Positions 63,218-64,000 of a DNA stretch of 64,000 nucleotides are shown here, piece by piece (position 1 is the stretch's first letter; each line of letters starts with the position of its first letter). This stretch comes from Tritrichomonas musculus. Its lineage: Eukaryota > Parabasalia > Tritrichomonadida > Tritrichomonadidae. The translations under genes were made by a program, and so were the position numbers. The notes below the pieces were generated by a model that saw only the letters and a program-made list of their open reading frames with translations, did no database searches and was not told the origin of the DNA. The stretch is taken from NCBI GenBank assembly GCA_039105265.1, contig JAPFFF010000018.1, positions 806,001-870,000 on the forward strand, written 5' to 3'.

Positions 63218-63433
63218 TTAAATAATGACCTTTTCAAATGATCGATAATAATTGAGTTCCGATTACTTCAAATACCGAAGCTAATATCTTTTAAATTTTA
63301 AAATATAATATTTAATAAAATCAAAAAAAAAATAATATTATGATATTTTAACGTTATTTAACAATATGTTTCATGAAAATACTAATTAAATTTCAGTATA
63401 AAAAAAATATGTTTGAGAATATTATATTCACAG

Positions 63434-63468
<35 letters not shown>

Positions 63469-63934
63469 TGAACTTATGGTTTTTAAGCCCATAATTAAAT
63501 ATTTATTATGGTTTAAAGCTGCTTTTGATGAAGATAATATTACCATTTACTTTCCAAAAATCAAAATTAAAAAATCTGTGTATATTTTTAAAATATTAAT
63601 GCTCATGTAATAAAAATCAATTAATTATATGAAGTTTAATACATTTTCTAAATTATTAATTTAATATATTATTTTTGACTAAGATAATATTATATTAATT
63701 ATTACTAATTTAATTATTCAATTTTTTATATACTCTCTCAATTTATCATATTTTATCTACCATTTCTACCATTCATATAAAAAGCAAGGAAGAAAAATGA
63801 ATAAAAACAAATATTTAATTTAGAAACGAACATAATATTTAAAAAAAATAAGTCTATTTATATACAAATACAAAAGAACAGTTTCATCTCATTAGCTTAA
63901 TCAAAATAATTATTTTTTTGAGCTTCATCATTAA
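63218..63934. other. intergenic, no gene seen
   Basis: AT-rich, with a 31-base A run at 63434-63464. The small open frame crossing it is not supported. Confidence 0.5.
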
Positions 63935-64000
63935 TTAAAATTTGTTATTAAGAATAGGCTCCTCTGTCAGTGCTCCAGGACCAAACGTTGTGAGCATCTT
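63935..64000 (-). CDS. 3' end of a gene running off the window
   Basis: On the minus strand the last 66 bases form an open frame reading KMLTTFGPGALTEEPILNNK then F and stop TAA (63935-63937). The base composition is clearly coding-like compared with the flanking AT-rich spacer. Only 21 residues are visible, so no family can be assigned. Confidence 0.5.
   Translation of the reverse strand, partial: KMLTTFGPGALTEEPILNNKF

Noticed and set aside
1-64000. CRISPR arrays, bacterial operons or phage genes
   Set aside because: Tandem repeats here lack unique spacers, and all intact genes have eukaryotic features.

Overview
This window looks like nuclear DNA of a parabasalid protist, most likely a Tritrichomonas-type trichomonad. 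It is extremely AT-rich between genes. All intact genes are intronless ORFs on both strands. A TCA-Y-W motif matching the trichomonad initiator (Inr) lies about 10-25 bases before several start codons, and stop codons are often followed by A. The gene content also fits: a long ankyrin protein, a BspA-like leucine-rich-repeat remnant, signal-peptide membrane proteins, eukaryotic housekeeping genes and many DNA transposons. The species is an inference.

Left part (about 1-37,300): a transposon graveyard with two intact non-transposon genes, a type I membrane protein (9,122-10,489) and an 818-residue ankyrin protein (21,112-23,568), and one intact hAT transposase (12,287-14,125). Precise element boundaries could be read from terminal inverted repeats (TIRs) plus target-site duplications (TSDs). 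At least nine elements have 8-bp TSDs. Others carry TA, TTAA or a 6-bp duplication. A three-level nest sits at 10,523-16,022: an element with 21-bp tandem repeats holds an AAGCTTG-ended element, which holds a 4,095-bp element carrying the hAT transposase gene. The second AAGCTTG copy (19,831-20,680) lies in a decayed gene and gives the undisturbed reference. Broken transposase genes of at least three superfamilies occur: pogo/Tigger-like (28,742-29,868), P-element/THAP9-like with Myb-like repeats (31,961-34,038) and mariner (36,138-36,719).

37,300-40,330 is AT-rich DNA in which I see no gene.

Right part (40,332-64,000): compact housekeeping genes. In order: an SNF1/AMPK-like kinase, a coiled-coil protein, a type I membrane protein divergent from a BET-like bromodomain-NET protein, a karyopherin (importin beta family), a possible EMC10-like protein, primase large subunit with all four Fe-S cysteines, a coiled-coil membrane protein, a GSK3 kinase, a 77-residue membrane protein resembling bacterial ones, a Rab GTPase, tRNA-Ala(CGC), an ABCB-type half transporter and the tail of a gene running off the right edge. 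Between primase and the coiled-coil membrane gene, a kinase remnant, a 2.5-kb element and a broken BspA gene mark a second patch of decay.

Eukaryotic genes like these are normally separate transcription units, and I see no operon logic. The shared 40-bp divergent start region at 44,930-44,968 is the only tight regulatory coupling. Starts were set at ATG; for four genes I moved the start inward from a longer open frame.
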